The position numbers and the translations under genes are program-made. The notes beneath the pieces were generated by a model, which saw nothing but the letters and a program-made list of their open reading frames with translations, did not search any database and had not been told where the DNA came from. 64,000 nt of DNA, from positions 1,540,968-1,604,967 of the forward strand of contig JBDVPM010000008.1 in the NCBI GenBank assembly GCA_039968605.1, written 5' to 3'. Below, one piece after another: positions 8,697 to 17,414 of the stretch (positions are counted from its first letter, which is position 1; each line of letters begins with the position of its first letter). The stretch comes from Alteripontixanthobacter sp. (lineage in GTDB: Bacteria; Pseudomonadota; Alphaproteobacteria; Sphingomonadales; Sphingomonadaceae).

Positions 8697-9893
8697 TTAG
8701 AAAGCGACCTGACGGCTGAGGATTTCGGCGCCTTCATCGTCCAGCAGGCGCAGATGCACGTGGCGTTCGTTCCAATCGATATCGACCAGGCCGAAATTCT
8801 CCTGCGTGATCATGTCGGTCATGCGTAGCGGATCGGGCTCCCGCTCGCTCGCATCGTCGCGCACGAAGGCCAGGTTGAGCGAGCTTGAGGTAAGCTCCCA
8901 TGCACGTTCGCCAAGCGCGGCGGGCTCGTCGGAATAAACCGCGCCCGAATGGCGATCGCCCGACAGCATCACCAACCCGCTTTCCTCGCGCCCGGCCAAC
9001 ATTTCGAACAGCTTTTCACGCTGGAGGGGAAAGTTTTCCCATGCTTCGAAATCATGCGCATTGGTCAGCACTTGGATGGAAGATACCAGCACGCGCAGAT
9101 CGGCGGGCTTGGCCAGTTCTCCCTGCAACCAGCGCCATTGCTCCTCGCCCAGAACCGTCGCATCGGGATCGGTGTTCGGGCGGTAAAGGCCCAGCGGATA
9201 ACGCTCCTCGCTATATGGCTTTTCCGCCAGATCGCTGCGGAAGAACCGCGTATCGAGCATGATGATCTGCGTCCGCTGGCCTTCGGGGCCGGTCATCATG
9301 GAATGGTAGATACCGGGCCGCTCGCGTACCGGTTGCGGCACATTCCAGAATGTTTCGAACAAGGTTTCCGACCATTCGCGCGCGAAAAAGCTGCCGCCCG
9401 AATCGTTCGGCCCGAAATCGTGATCGTCCCAAGTGGCGAATACCGGCTTGGCCGCCATGAAGCGCTGGAATTCCGGGTAGGCGGCCTGCTGGCGGTAAGC
9501 GGCCTGGAAGCTGCCGAGTTCGGCCCCGCCGCGATATCCGTAATCGCCATAGACATTATCGCCAATGGCCAGGAACAAGTCCGGATCGGTTGCCGAAATA
9601 CGTGCCCAAACATCCTGGCTGCGCCCCTGGTGGTTGCAACTGCCGAAGGCGATCCGGCTGAGCGGCTGCGCCATATCCAGCGCCGGGCTCTTCATCGCGG
9701 GCATCTGTGTCTGCCGGGCCAGCCGCGCGTAGAAGGGGCGTAGCAGTTGCGCCGCGCTGGCACCATCTGCCGGCGCGGTTGCCGCAACGGAATGCGCGGG
9801 CGCGTCCTCTGCGTAATTGTTGTTCACCGTCGTGGTGCATCCGCCGGCCGCAAGCATGGCCAAAGAAAGCCCGAAACCCGTTTTCGTCTTCAT
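8697..9893 (-). CDS. PhoD-type alkaline phosphatase/phosphodiesterase, exported
   Basis: This is a metallophosphoesterase of the PhoD family with 398 residues. The N-terminus is a signal sequence ending in a possible lipobox (LAAGGC, Cys at about residue 19), so it is probably a periplasmic lipoprotein. Metal-binding motifs typical of PhoD are present: FGSCNHQG, LAIGDNVYGDYG, TWDDHDFGPND and MLSGDRHSGAVY. PhoD enzymes release phosphate from mono- and diesters using Ca/Fe centres, but the actual substrate here is unknown. The gene stands downstream of the TonB receptor on the same strand, separated from it by a strong hairpin, so it is likely transcribed separately. Confidence 0.88.
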   Translation of the reverse strand: MKTKTGFGLSLAMLAAGGCTTTVNNNYAEDAPAHSVAATAPADGASAAQLLRPFYARLARQTQMPAMKSPALDMAQPLSRIAFGSCNHQGRSQDVWARISATDPDLFLAIGDNVYGDYGYRGGAELGSFQAAYRQQAAYPEFQRFMAAKPVFATWDDHDFGPNDSGGSFFAREWSETLFETFWNVPQPVRERPGIYHSMMTGPEGQRTQIIMLDTRFFRSDLAEKPYSEERYPLGLYRPNTDPDATVLGEEQWRWLQGELAKPADLRVLVSSIQVLTNAHDFEAWENFPLQREKLFEMLAGREESGLVMLSGDRHSGAVYSDEPAALGERAWELTSSSLNLAFVRDDASEREPDPLRMTDMITQENFGLVDIDWNERHVHLRLLDDEGAEILSRQVAF

Positions 9894-9944
9894 CGCGAAC
9901 CCTCTCGTTAGCTTCGTCTCGCGGCCTTCCTAGCGCGCGAACAA

Positions 9945-9978
9945 AAGCGGCGACACCCCGCAAGGGATGCCGCCGCTT
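9945..9978 (-). terminator. Rho-independent terminator of the TonB receptor gene
   Basis: The arms AAGCGGCG-A-CA-C-CCC and GGG-A-TGCCGCCGCTT form a stem of about 14 pairs with mismatches around a CGCAA loop. On the minus strand the hairpin is followed by TTTTGTTC. It lies 22 bases beyond the receptor stop codon and before the phoD-like gene. Confidence 0.75.
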
Positions 9979-10000
9979 ATTGCATCAAATTATCGCTCGA

Positions 10001-13000
10001 TCAGAACTCGTAGCGAGCCCCGATCTGGATGCGCCATGCGGAACTGGAGATTGACAGAAACTCACGATCATCCGGGTTAAACCCACGAACGATGTAGCGG
10101 CCATCATCATCCACACCACCATCGACAAGATCGACGAACTCGCCACGCGAACGCAAAATGTTCGCGCTGCTATCGATCAGATTCAGGAAGTTATCGATAT
10201 CGGCGAACAACTCAATCCGGTCTTCCTTGATCCCCGTCAGCGAACCGACGAACGGGATTTCCTGGCTGACGCGAAGATCGACATCATAGTGCCAGCCATT
10301 GCGGCAGCTGTTCCGCGATATCGTCTGGCCCGGCGTGAAGTCACATTCCCCGGCCACATCGCTATTGGCGAGGTAATCGACCAGCGATGCCACCGCACCC
10401 GCATCACTCTCGGGCGAAAGGTTCGGATCGTTCACACCCGTCGGGATGTAAAGCAACGCGTTATCGTTGCCGGACGATCCATCGTTAAACACGCCGCCGC
10501 CATCGAAGGTGAGGTTGTAAGGACGCCCTTCGCGTGCGCGGAAGAAGATGCCCAGGCTCGTCCCGAAACCTTCGAAGAACTCCTCACGGAAGGAAACGGC
10601 CGCGGTAATGTTGTGGCGCGTCTCGAAGTTGGAGGTGCTCACTGCTGGGCTCTGACGATCGAACGCCGCCGTCACGTCGTAATTCGACGTGGCGGTCGAG
10701 CTACCGACATTGCGGAAGTTGTTCGAGTCGGTGAACGCATAACCCAAACGAACCGCGGTACGGCCAGTTTCGGTAAACACGCCGCCATCGAAGTTCTTGC
10801 TCAGCAGCACCGAAGCGACGTGGCTTTCATAGCTGGGGCCATTGGTCAGCTGAATGAAATCGTCGATCCGTGTGCCAAAACAATCGGCCGTCACACCACT
10901 GTAGACAGGTGGCGTTCCGCCCGTGCCTTGTAGCTGGGCATTACAACCGGCGTTAAGCGGATCGATTGCCTGATAGATCGGGCGGCCATCGACGGTAAAG
11001 CCGTTGAGCCCTTCTGTGATATCCGGCGTTTGGACCAGATCCACAAAGTTCAACGGGTCGATGAACTTCGAATAGATATAGTCCAGGTTCAGGCGAAGGT
11101 CGCTGAAAAAGCCGCTTTCGGTGCCGAAATTGGTGCTGAGACCAGCATTCAAACGCAGCACCGTAGGCGCATCGAATTCCGGGTCGGTGGACTGCGTATC
11201 TGCGCGGCCAGCCGCCGCACCCGCCGAACCCGCCGCAAACGCGCACGCCGGAATGCCGGTAAAGTTACCGCCGGTAACTACGTCGATCTGGCCGGTTGCC
11301 GGATCGGTCGTCAGCTGGCTTGCATCGCAATCGAAAGTATCGCCATTCGCACTGGAAAAGCCGTTATTCGAGAACGCGTTCGAGAAGAAAACAACCGGGT
11401 CACCGCCGGAGAACACGCCCACACCACCGGTAATCCGCGTCGAGTTGAAGAAGCCTTCATTGTCGAATTCGTAAGTCGCCGATGCGCGCGGCAACAGGAT
11501 CGGATCGATCTTGCTGAACGGCACCGCATTGTTGAAGCCGAAGCGCTCCACGAACAGAGGATTGGAGCGAGGCGAGCTACCATCGAACCATTGAACGCGA
11601 AGACCGGCAGTCAGCGAGAGTTGATCAGTAGCCTGCCATTCATCCTGCGCGAAGACCGAGTAAATCTGCCGTCCGAAAGTAGCCGATGCCTCGTTGATAT
11701 CCCCGCTCGGCGTGGCTGCGATCGTAGCGCCGCCAAGTGCCCCTCCGGCAAGGTCATCGGCACTGCCGAAGACACTGGAGAAGAAGCCATCAGCAACCAG
11801 ACCCTGTTCGAAATCATCCAGATTGCGGAAGAAGATCGTGCCCGTTGCGTTGATTGCAAACAGGTTGAACACGCTGAGATCGTTGATTTCTGCACCGATC
11901 TTGATGTTGTGCTCACCAGCGTTGATGTTGGTGATGAAGCGAGCTTGGTTGATTTCCGTATTGAGCGCGTTGGCCGAACGGAAAATGCCGGGGCCGGTGC
12001 TCAGGATGCCATTGTCATCGTCATCCGTGCCCAGGACGCCGTCGGGCCCGGGCTGGCTGACGCCTACGGCCAAGCGGACCGTGGGATTATCGCTCTGCGC
12101 TTCGCCAAACCCTACCGGGCCTTGAACGTCACCCACTTCGGCGCGGCTGAGGCGCAATTCGGTCGAGATCTTGTCGCTCCAGTCGGAGTACAGACGAACG
12201 GAATAGTAATCGGATACCGTACCTTCGTCTTCGAAGCTGTTGAATCCGGTCAGGTTATCGGGACCGAAATCATCCTCGATATTGGTTTCTTCCAGCCGCT
12301 GATAAGTCGCCTCCAGACGATGATTATCGGTTATATAAGCATCGATCCGGCCGAAATACCGCTTGGAACTCTCGGGAAGGATGGTTGGGAAGCCGCCGAT
12401 ATCCTGGCCGTAAACCGAGCTGGCGATATTCGCAAAACGGTCGAACTGTCCTTGATCGACGAATGGCTCTTCATTGGTAAAGCCAGATCCGATCGGACCG
12501 GTGTTGTTGCCATCATCCAGAATTGTTTCTTCGTAACCAGCATAGAAGAACAGGCGATCGGGAATGATCGGGCCGCCCAGCGTTGCGCCAAAGCGTTCCT
12601 CGCTACCGGCGTTCAGCGGCAGACCGTCAATGTCGTCGGCGAAGGTGTCATCGCCGAAATAGGTGTAGAACGCGCTACCGTGAAATTCATTCTCACCCGA
12701 CTTTGTAACAACGTTTACCAGACAGCCGGTGAAGTCCGAGTATTCCACATCGAACGGGGCGAACTCTACCGATGTTTCACGGATGACATCGAACGGCAGC
12801 GGGAGCGAGTTGCGTGCGGCGAACGGCGTGCCGTTCAGCCCGAAAACGTCAGCCTGCACGATACCGTCGACGGTGAAAGTATTGGAGCGATCGTTGCCGC
12901 CGAGGCAGGAAATACGATCAACTTCGTTATTGCGCTCCAAGCTGACACGGGGGTCAAGACGAATGATGTCACGTACATCGCGCGTGATCGAAGGGAATGC

Positions 13001-13456
13001 TTCCAGCGTCGCTTCGCCAAAAGCCGTACCGGGGCCGACGGCAAGCTGCGTGGCGTTCGCACGGCTACCGGTTACGACGATGACATTATCGGCAACACCG
13101 GCACCCAGGGGTGCCAGCTCGAACGTGTAAGACAGATTACCCGAAACAGTCAGGAACTGACCTTCGACCGACTGCCCTTCGAAACCGTCCGCTTCGACCG
13201 TTACAGTGTAGGGACCGCCCGCGACGAGGCCTTGGGTGCGGAACGAACCATCGGGACCTGCGGTGATCGTCCGCTGTGCATTGGTCCGGGTGTCGGTGAC
13301 GGTCACAATAGCGCCGGCCAGTTCCATGCCGTCGGAGCTGACGACGCGGCCTTCCACGCCGGAGGTGATCTGCTGCGCAGCGGCGGGGGCGGCGACCATG
13401 GCGGTCGTGGCAGACAGGCTGATTACGCTGGCTGCGAGAAGATATTTGAGTTTCAT
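10001..13456 (-). CDS. TonB-dependent receptor, Oar-like, with N-terminal carboxypeptidase-regulatory domain
   Basis: This is a large outer-membrane receptor of 1151 residues. A cleavable signal peptide ends in APAAAQQ near residue 29. A beta-sandwich carboxypeptidase-regulatory-like domain follows (residues 30-115, TSGVEGRVVSSDGMELAGA). A plug domain (about 140-260) contains RDIIRLDPRVSLERN and a DGIVQADVFGLN segment. The rest is a beta-barrel ending in the aromatic C-terminus GARYEF. The architecture matches Oar-type receptors, and the ligand is unknown. Many Gly/Asn/Asp turns and aromatic residues agree with barrel strands. The gene has its own terminator and a 264-base upstream region with GTTGC palindromes that may be operators. 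Confidence 0.93.
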   Translation of the reverse strand: MKLKYLLAASVISLSATTAMVAAPAAAQQITSGVEGRVVSSDGMELAGAIVTVTDTRTNAQRTITAGPDGSFRTQGLVAGGPYTVTVEADGFEGQSVEGQFLTVSGNLSYTFELAPLGAGVADNVIVVTGSRANATQLAVGPGTAFGEATLEAFPSITRDVRDIIRLDPRVSLERNNEVDRISCLGGNDRSNTFTVDGIVQADVFGLNGTPFAARNSLPLPFDVIRETSVEFAPFDVEYSDFTGCLVNVVTKSGENEFHGSAFYTYFGDDTFADDIDGLPLNAGSEERFGATLGGPIIPDRLFFYAGYEETILDDGNNTGPIGSGFTNEEPFVDQGQFDRFANIASSVYGQDIGGFPTILPESSKRYFGRIDAYITDNHRLEATYQRLEETNIEDDFGPDNLTGFNSFEDEGTVSDYYSVRLYSDWSDKISTELRLSRAEVGDVQGPVGFGEAQSDNPTVRLAVGVSQPGPDGVLGTDDDDNGILSTGPGIFRSANALNTEINQARFITNINAGEHNIKIGAEINDLSVFNLFAINATGTIFFRNLDDFEQGLVADGFFSSVFGSADDLAGGALGGATIAATPSGDINEASATFGRQIYSVFAQDEWQATDQLSLTAGLRVQWFDGSSPRSNPLFVERFGFNNAVPFSKIDPILLPRASATYEFDNEGFFNSTRITGGVGVFSGGDPVVFFSNAFSNNGFSSANGDTFDCDASQLTTDPATGQIDVVTGGNFTGIPACAFAAGSAGAAAGRADTQSTDPEFDAPTVLRLNAGLSTNFGTESGFFSDLRLNLDYIYSKFIDPLNFVDLVQTPDITEGLNGFTVDGRPIYQAIDPLNAGCNAQLQGTGGTPPVYSGVTADCFGTRIDDFIQLTNGPSYESHVASVLLSKNFDGGVFTETGRTAVRLGYAFTDSNNFRNVGSSTATSNYDVTAAFDRQSPAVSTSNFETRHNITAAVSFREEFFEGFGTSLGIFFRAREGRPYNLTFDGGGVFNDGSSGNDNALLYIPTGVNDPNLSPESDAGAVASLVDYLANSDVAGECDFTPGQTISRNSCRNGWHYDVDLRVSQEIPFVGSLTGIKEDRIELFADIDNFLNLIDSSANILRSRGEFVDLVDGGVDDDGRYIVRGFNPDDREFLSISSSAWRIQIGARYEF

Positions 13457-13576
13457 GCGGAGGATTCCCTGTTCACCGAAGTGGCTTGAAAACAGTCATG
13501 CGAAGGCCACCCAGTGGTCATGGCGGCCGGACGGCGCCCGGTTAGGCGTTCCGACCGCTTCCTTGAAGGGAGGTTT

Positions 13577-13680
13577 GTTGCAACGCCGTTACAGCTTTGC
13601 AGGAATGCGACCGGGAAACATCAGAAGGCCGATAAGCACATGAAAAATCGTCGGTTTATACCTGTTGCTGCAATGCAACA
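13577..13680. promoter_or_regulatory. GTTGC/GCAAC palindromes upstream of the TonB receptor
   Basis: The 264-base region between the 2OG oxygenase and the receptor contains GTTGCAAC (13577-13584), a perfect palindrome, and TGTTGC-N6-GCAACA (13663-13680). The same half-site in two spacings suggests operator sites for a repressor or activator of the receptor. They lie about 120-225 bases before the receptor ATG. No regulator gene is adjacent, so the assignment is speculative. Confidence 0.3.
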
Positions 13681-13683
13681 CGA

Positions 13684-13710
13684 TTCCACAATTTCGGCAG
13701 GCTTGTGGAA
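13684..13710 (-). terminator. Hairpin just after the 2OG oxygenase gene
   Basis: TTCCACAA (13684-13691) and TTGTGGAA (13703-13710) form a perfect 8-bp stem with an 11-base loop, ten bases past the oxygenase stop. No T-tract follows on the minus strand, so it may be a weak terminator or an mRNA-stabilising hairpin. Confidence 0.35.
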
Positions 13711-13720
13711 AGCCCCCCGT

Positions 13721-14650
13721 TCAAGCCAGATTTATCTCTCGCAGGCGCTGCATCAGGAAATCGTGGCTCGAAATCGGGTCCGGGTGATCTTCGGGTGATT
13801 CGGGGTCGATGCACGATGGAATTGTGGTGATCGTGAAGTCGGGCCGGAAGTGCAGGAAGAACGGCATGGAATAGCGCGCCCGCCGGGCGGCTTCGCCCCA
13901 GGGATTCACCACCCGGTGGGTCGTGGAGCGCAATCTGCCGTTGGTCTGCCTTTCCAGCATATCGCCGATATTCACGACCAGCGCGCCCGGCGGGGGATCG
14001 ATGGCGAGCCATTCGCCCTGCCGTGTCAGCAATTCCAGCCCGGCTTCCTCCGCGCCCAGCAGCAGGGTGATGGTATTGATATCGCCATGGGCCGCCGCGC
14101 GGATCGCGCCATCGGGCGCATCGTCCGGCAGCGGGGGATAGCGCAGCAGGCGCATCACCGAATTTCCGTCGCTTACGCTGGCATCGAAGAAGTCCGGCGC
14201 AAGGCCGAGATGGATGGCGATGGCGGACAGCACCCGCCGCCCTGCCTCGTCAAACGCGGCGTACAGCGTTTCGAAAGTGTTGCGAAAATCGCCGATTTCG
14301 GCGGGCCACACATTGGGGGCCATGAATTCTTCCAGCGGGTCGCCCGGCTGCAGGCTGCGCCCGACATGCCAGAATTCCTTCAGATCGTGGACCTCTGCAT
14401 CCTTGGCCTTTTCCGTGCCGAACGGCGTATAGCCGCGCGCACCGCCGCTGCCGGGGATGTGATAGGCGCGCTTCGTCTCTTCAGGCAGCGCGAAGAATGC
14501 CTTGGCCAGCTCCTCTGCACGCGCGATCAGATCGGCAGGAATGCCGTGATCGCGGATGACGGCGAAGCCATATTCGGCGAAACTTTCGCCCAGCGCGTCG
14601 GCGACGTCTACCAGCGGGCGGGCGAGCGAAACGGATGCGATATCGGACAT
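13721..14650 (-). CDS. Isopenicillin N synthase-like 2-oxoglutarate/Fe(II) oxygenase
   Basis: The 309-residue protein belongs to the non-haem iron oxygenase family that includes isopenicillin N synthase and plant-type 2OG dioxygenases. The N-terminal DIOX_N part has FAVIRDHGIPADLIARA. The iron ligands are the HxD of AAHGDINTITLL and the distal His of RSTTHRVVNPWG. The 2OG-contacting RxS is RYS in RRARYSMPFF. The substrate is unknown. Two TTG codons lie just upstream, but ATG 14650 is preferred. It starts ten bases after the nucleoside transporter stop, so the pair is an operon, and a nucleoside- or base-derived substrate is possible. Confidence 0.88.
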   Translation of the reverse strand: MSDIASVSLARPLVDVADALGESFAEYGFAVIRDHGIPADLIARAEELAKAFFALPEETKRAYHIPGSGGARGYTPFGTEKAKDAEVHDLKEFWHVGRSLQPGDPLEEFMAPNVWPAEIGDFRNTFETLYAAFDEAGRRVLSAIAIHLGLAPDFFDASVSDGNSVMRLLRYPPLPDDAPDGAIRAAAHGDINTITLLLGAEEAGLELLTRQGEWLAIDPPPGALVVNIGDMLERQTNGRLRSTTHRVVNPWGEAARRARYSMPFFLHFRPDFTITTIPSCIDPESPEDHPDPISSHDFLMQRLREINLA

Positions 14651-14660
14651 GGGCAACAAC

Positions 14661-15974
14661 CTAGTAGGGCAGGAACAGTCCCGCCAGAGCCGCGGACATC
14701 AAATTTGCAAGACTGCCCGCTGCCAGCGCCCGTAAGCCGAGCCGTGCGATGACCGGACGCTGGTTCGGGGCGAGGCCGCCGGTCACCGCCATCTGGATCG
14801 CGATGGAACTGAAATTAGCGAAGCCGCACAGCGCGAAGGTTATGATCGCGCGGCTGCGATCGGTCAGCCCGTCAATCGCCCCCAGTTCGATAAAGGCGAC
14901 GAATTCGTTGAGCACGATCTTGGTGCCGAACAGACCGCCTGCCACCTGCGCTTCCGCCCAGGGAATGCCGATCAGGAACATGACCGGCCTGAAGACATAG
15001 CCGATGATCTGCTGGAAGGTCAGATCGCCATAACCGAATATTCCGCCCACTGCGCCCAGCAGGCCGTTGGCAAGCGCCACCAGCGCCACGAAAGCCAGCA
15101 CCATCGCACCGACTGCAACCGCCAGCTTCACGCCGGTCTGTGCGCCCTGGGCGGCGGCCTCGATCACATTGGCAGGCTGGGTGCCTTCCTCGAATGTTTC
15201 GGCCACTTCGACTTCATGCGCCTTCCCGCCTTCGACCATGGCGGCGGGGCCTTCGGAACTGATCCGGCCGCGAGGCAGCGCGATATCGCCCGAAGGGTCG
15301 GCAGCTGCCGAGGGCTCGGCCTCGTCGGGCATGATGATCTTGGCCATCAAAATACCGCCGGGGGCGGACATGAATGCGGCGGCCAGCAGGAAGGGCAGAT
15401 ATTCGCTGCCCAGCAGCCCGGCATAGGCGGCCAGGATAGTCCCCGCGACACCCGCCATGCCGACGCTCATGAGCGTGAACAGGCGCGAAGGGCTGAGCCC
15501 GGCGAGATAAGGGCGCACGACCAACGGGCTTTCGGATTGACCGACAAAAATATTGGCCGCAGCGCCCAGCGATTCCACCTTGCTGATGCCGGTCAGCCAG
15601 CCGATCGCCCCGCCGACCCAGCGCACGATCCGCTGCATGATCCCCAGATAATACAGGATCGACACGAGCGAGGCGAAGAACACGATCACCGGTAGAGCGC
15701 CCAACGCAAAAGTGTTGGCGAGCGGATTGTCCGCTCCGAACAGGAAGGCCGTGCCCGCATCGGCATAGGATAGCAGCGCCGCGACCCCGTCCGACATGGC
15801 CTGGATCACGCGGCGCCCGCCGCTGGTCGCCAGTACCAGGAATGCCATCAGCGCCTGCAATGCGAAGGCCGCACCCACGACGCGCAGGCGGATGCGGCTC
15901 TTGCCGACCGACAGCAGGAACGCGATTGCCAGGATCGCGGCGATGCCGATCAGGCTCATGACAAATGGCGGCAT
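14661..15974 (-). CDS. Concentrative nucleoside transporter (NupC/CNT family)
   Basis: This inner-membrane symporter for nucleosides has 437 residues and about eight to ten membrane segments. The N-terminal CNT domain (FVMSLIGIAAILAIAFLLS onward) is followed by the gate region (GQSESPLVVRPYLAGLSPSR). The C-terminal transport domain contains LNEFVAFIELG and FALCGFANFSSIAIQMAV, the NEFVA and GFANxSS signatures of CNTs. An insert of about 60 residues rich in Ala, Glu and Ser lies between gate and C-terminal domain. ATG 15974 is chosen because it begins the first membrane helix and has a GGGGAAG site before it. The frame extends 36 codons further with no homology expected. A 2OG oxygenase follows in the operon. 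Confidence 0.93.
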   Translation of the reverse strand: MPPFVMSLIGIAAILAIAFLLSVGKSRIRLRVVGAAFALQALMAFLVLATSGGRRVIQAMSDGVAALLSYADAGTAFLFGADNPLANTFALGALPVIVFFASLVSILYYLGIMQRIVRWVGGAIGWLTGISKVESLGAAANIFVGQSESPLVVRPYLAGLSPSRLFTLMSVGMAGVAGTILAAYAGLLGSEYLPFLLAAAFMSAPGGILMAKIIMPDEAEPSAAADPSGDIALPRGRISSEGPAAMVEGGKAHEVEVAETFEEGTQPANVIEAAAQGAQTGVKLAVAVGAMVLAFVALVALANGLLGAVGGIFGYGDLTFQQIIGYVFRPVMFLIGIPWAEAQVAGGLFGTKIVLNEFVAFIELGAIDGLTDRSRAIITFALCGFANFSSIAIQMAVTGGLAPNQRPVIARLGLRALAAGSLANLMSAALAGLFLPY

Positions 15975-16134
15975 AATGGTTGCTTCCCCCAGAACCGGCA
16001 GTCCCCCGGCAGATTCGTTGCAGCGCGCTTTCGCCTGTTGTGCGCGCCGGGTCAAACCGGCGGTGGAAACTTGCCCGGTCAAACCTTGCGGCGCGCGCCT
16101 TCCCTTTTGGCCGCAACCGGATTAGCGAGCGCGC

Positions 16135-16815
16135 ATGAACGAACCCGCTGCTGCTACCGCCACCGCTCCCGCAATTCCGCGCTCCCTATTCGTCCTGCCG
16201 TTGATCTATGGCGGAATGACGGTGCTGGCCGGGGTGCTGGCCTATAAGCAGGTGACGCTGCCCTTTACCGATCTGGCGGTGGAATCGGGCATATTCGCAT
16301 TCCTGCTGCTGGTCGTGATTTCCAGCGCGATCGCGCAGATCCACGGACAGAAGATCGCCACGCGGATCGTCTGGTGGGGGTTTGTGCCGCTTGGCATGTC
16401 GGCTTTGCTGATGCAGCTCGTCCTGGGCTTGCCGGCATCGGCGGAGATGATCGCCTTTCGCGGTGAGGATCTGGCCGCGTTCGAGCGGGTGCATTCGACC
16501 GTATGGCGCGTCTGGCTGGCGGGGCCGGCCGCCTATATCGTCTCGCTGTTGTTGAACGTGTGGCTGTTCGACCGGATGCGCGGGACCGGCGATGGCACAT
16601 TGGGGCTGATGGTGCGCGGCGCTGTGGCCTCCGCCCTCAGCCAGGCAATCGATTCGGTCATTTTCATCACTCTGGCATTCTATGGCGAGTTCGCCATTGC
16701 CGACCTGCTGATCGGACAGATCGTCGCCAAGGTAGTACTCAGCATCGTGCTGGTGCCGTTCCTGATCACCGGCGGCGTATGGTTCGCCCGCTGGCTGGAT
16801 CGCAAACCGCTTTAA
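16135..16815 (+). CDS. yhhQ: Queuosine precursor transporter (YhhQ/VUT family)
   Basis: The YhhQ/VUT family imports queuosine precursors such as preQ0 and preQ1 across the inner membrane. This 226-residue protein has about six membrane segments, among them [35 protein letters not shown] and [20 protein letters not shown]. The family signature is in segment [18 protein letters not shown]. The N-terminus carries an Ala/Thr/Pro-rich stretch before the first helix. The gene runs head-on into queF: its TAA (16813-16815) overlaps the queF stop. Adjacency to queF supports the assignment. Confidence 0.85.
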   Translation: MNEPAAATATAPAIPRSLFVLPLIYGGMTVLAGVLAYKQVTLPFTDLAVESGIFAFLLLVVISSAIAQIHGQKIATRIVWWGFVPLGMSALLMQLVLGLPASAEMIAFRGEDLAAFERVHSTVWRVWLAGPAAYIVSLLLNVWLFDRMRGTGDGTLGLMVRGAVASALSQAIDSVIFITLAFYGEFAIADLLIGQIVAKVVLSIVLVPFLITGGVWFARWLDRKPL

Positions 16816-17315
16816 CCGCGCCCTCTGTAACCCTGCACGCCCTGCTCTGGCACCCACAGCCCTTCGGGCGGCGCGCCGCTTTGCCAAAACACATCGATGG
16901 GGATGCCGCCGCGCGGATACCAATAACCGCCGATGCGCAGCCATTTCGGGGCCATTTCGTCGAACAGCCGCTGGCCGATGCCGACCGTCACATCCTCGTG
17001 GAAGCCATTGTGGTTGCGGAAGCTGCCGAGGAACAGCTTGAGCGATTTGGACTCCACGATCGTATCGCCGGGTGCATAGTCGATCACCAGATGCGCGAAA
17101 TCGGGCTGGTCGGTCACGGGGCATAGAGATGTGAACTCGGGCGCAGCGAAGCGCACGAGATATAGCGCGCCCGTTCGCGGATTGGGGACGTAATCCAGCA
17201 CCGCCTCTTCCGGCGAGGCCGGCAGGCCGGTCTGCTTTCCAAGGAATTGCGGCGCGGCTTGCGGCGCGGCTTCGGGGGCGCCTTGATTTGGGGTGTTTTC
17301 GGGTGTGTCGCTCAT
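16812..17315 (-). CDS. queF: NADPH-dependent 7-cyano-7-deazaguanine reductase
   Basis: QueF reduces preQ0 to preQ1 in queuosine biosynthesis. The 167-residue protein is the short (YkvM-like) type. The catalytic Cys is in the [13 protein letters not shown] motif, the substrate Glu and the family QueF motif are in [21 protein letters not shown], and the C-terminal half includes [20 protein letters not shown]. The first 25 residues are a Pro/Ala-rich lead. ATG 17315 is chosen for homology and an AAAGGCGGC site; the frame continues far upstream through the divergent gene. The stop codon overlaps that of the convergent yhhQ gene. Confidence 0.96.
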   Translation of the reverse strand: MSDTPENTPNQGAPEAAPQAAPQFLGKQTGLPASPEEAVLDYVPNPRTGALYLVRFAAPEFTSLCPVTDQPDFAHLVIDYAPGDTIVESKSLKLFLGSFRNHNGFHEDVTVGIGQRLFDEMAPKWLRIGGYWYPRGGIPIDVFWQSGAPPEGLWVPEQGVQGYRGRG

Positions 17316-17414
17316 GCCGCGCCTTTGCCGCGAAACACCGCGCTGTGCAACTTGGGGCTTGGGTTCGCCGCTCAAGCGCCTATTCAGCGCGGCCAACCCA
17401 TATTCAGTGAACCG

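Noticed and set aside
8681-8700. Palindrome CTAAGAG-N6-CTCTTAG between amn and the phosphatase gene
   Set aside because: It arises from two facing stop codons. The 7-bp stem lacks GC content or a T-tract, so it is a poor terminator.
11030-13489. An 819-codon open frame on the plus strand opposite the TonB receptor
   Set aside because: It is antisense to an unmistakable receptor. Its product is an odd mixture with no fold or motif, as expected from high GC content.
17316-17414. preQ1 riboswitch before queF
   Set aside because: The 99-base region shows no preQ1-type hairpin and A-rich tail, and is shared with a divergent gene.
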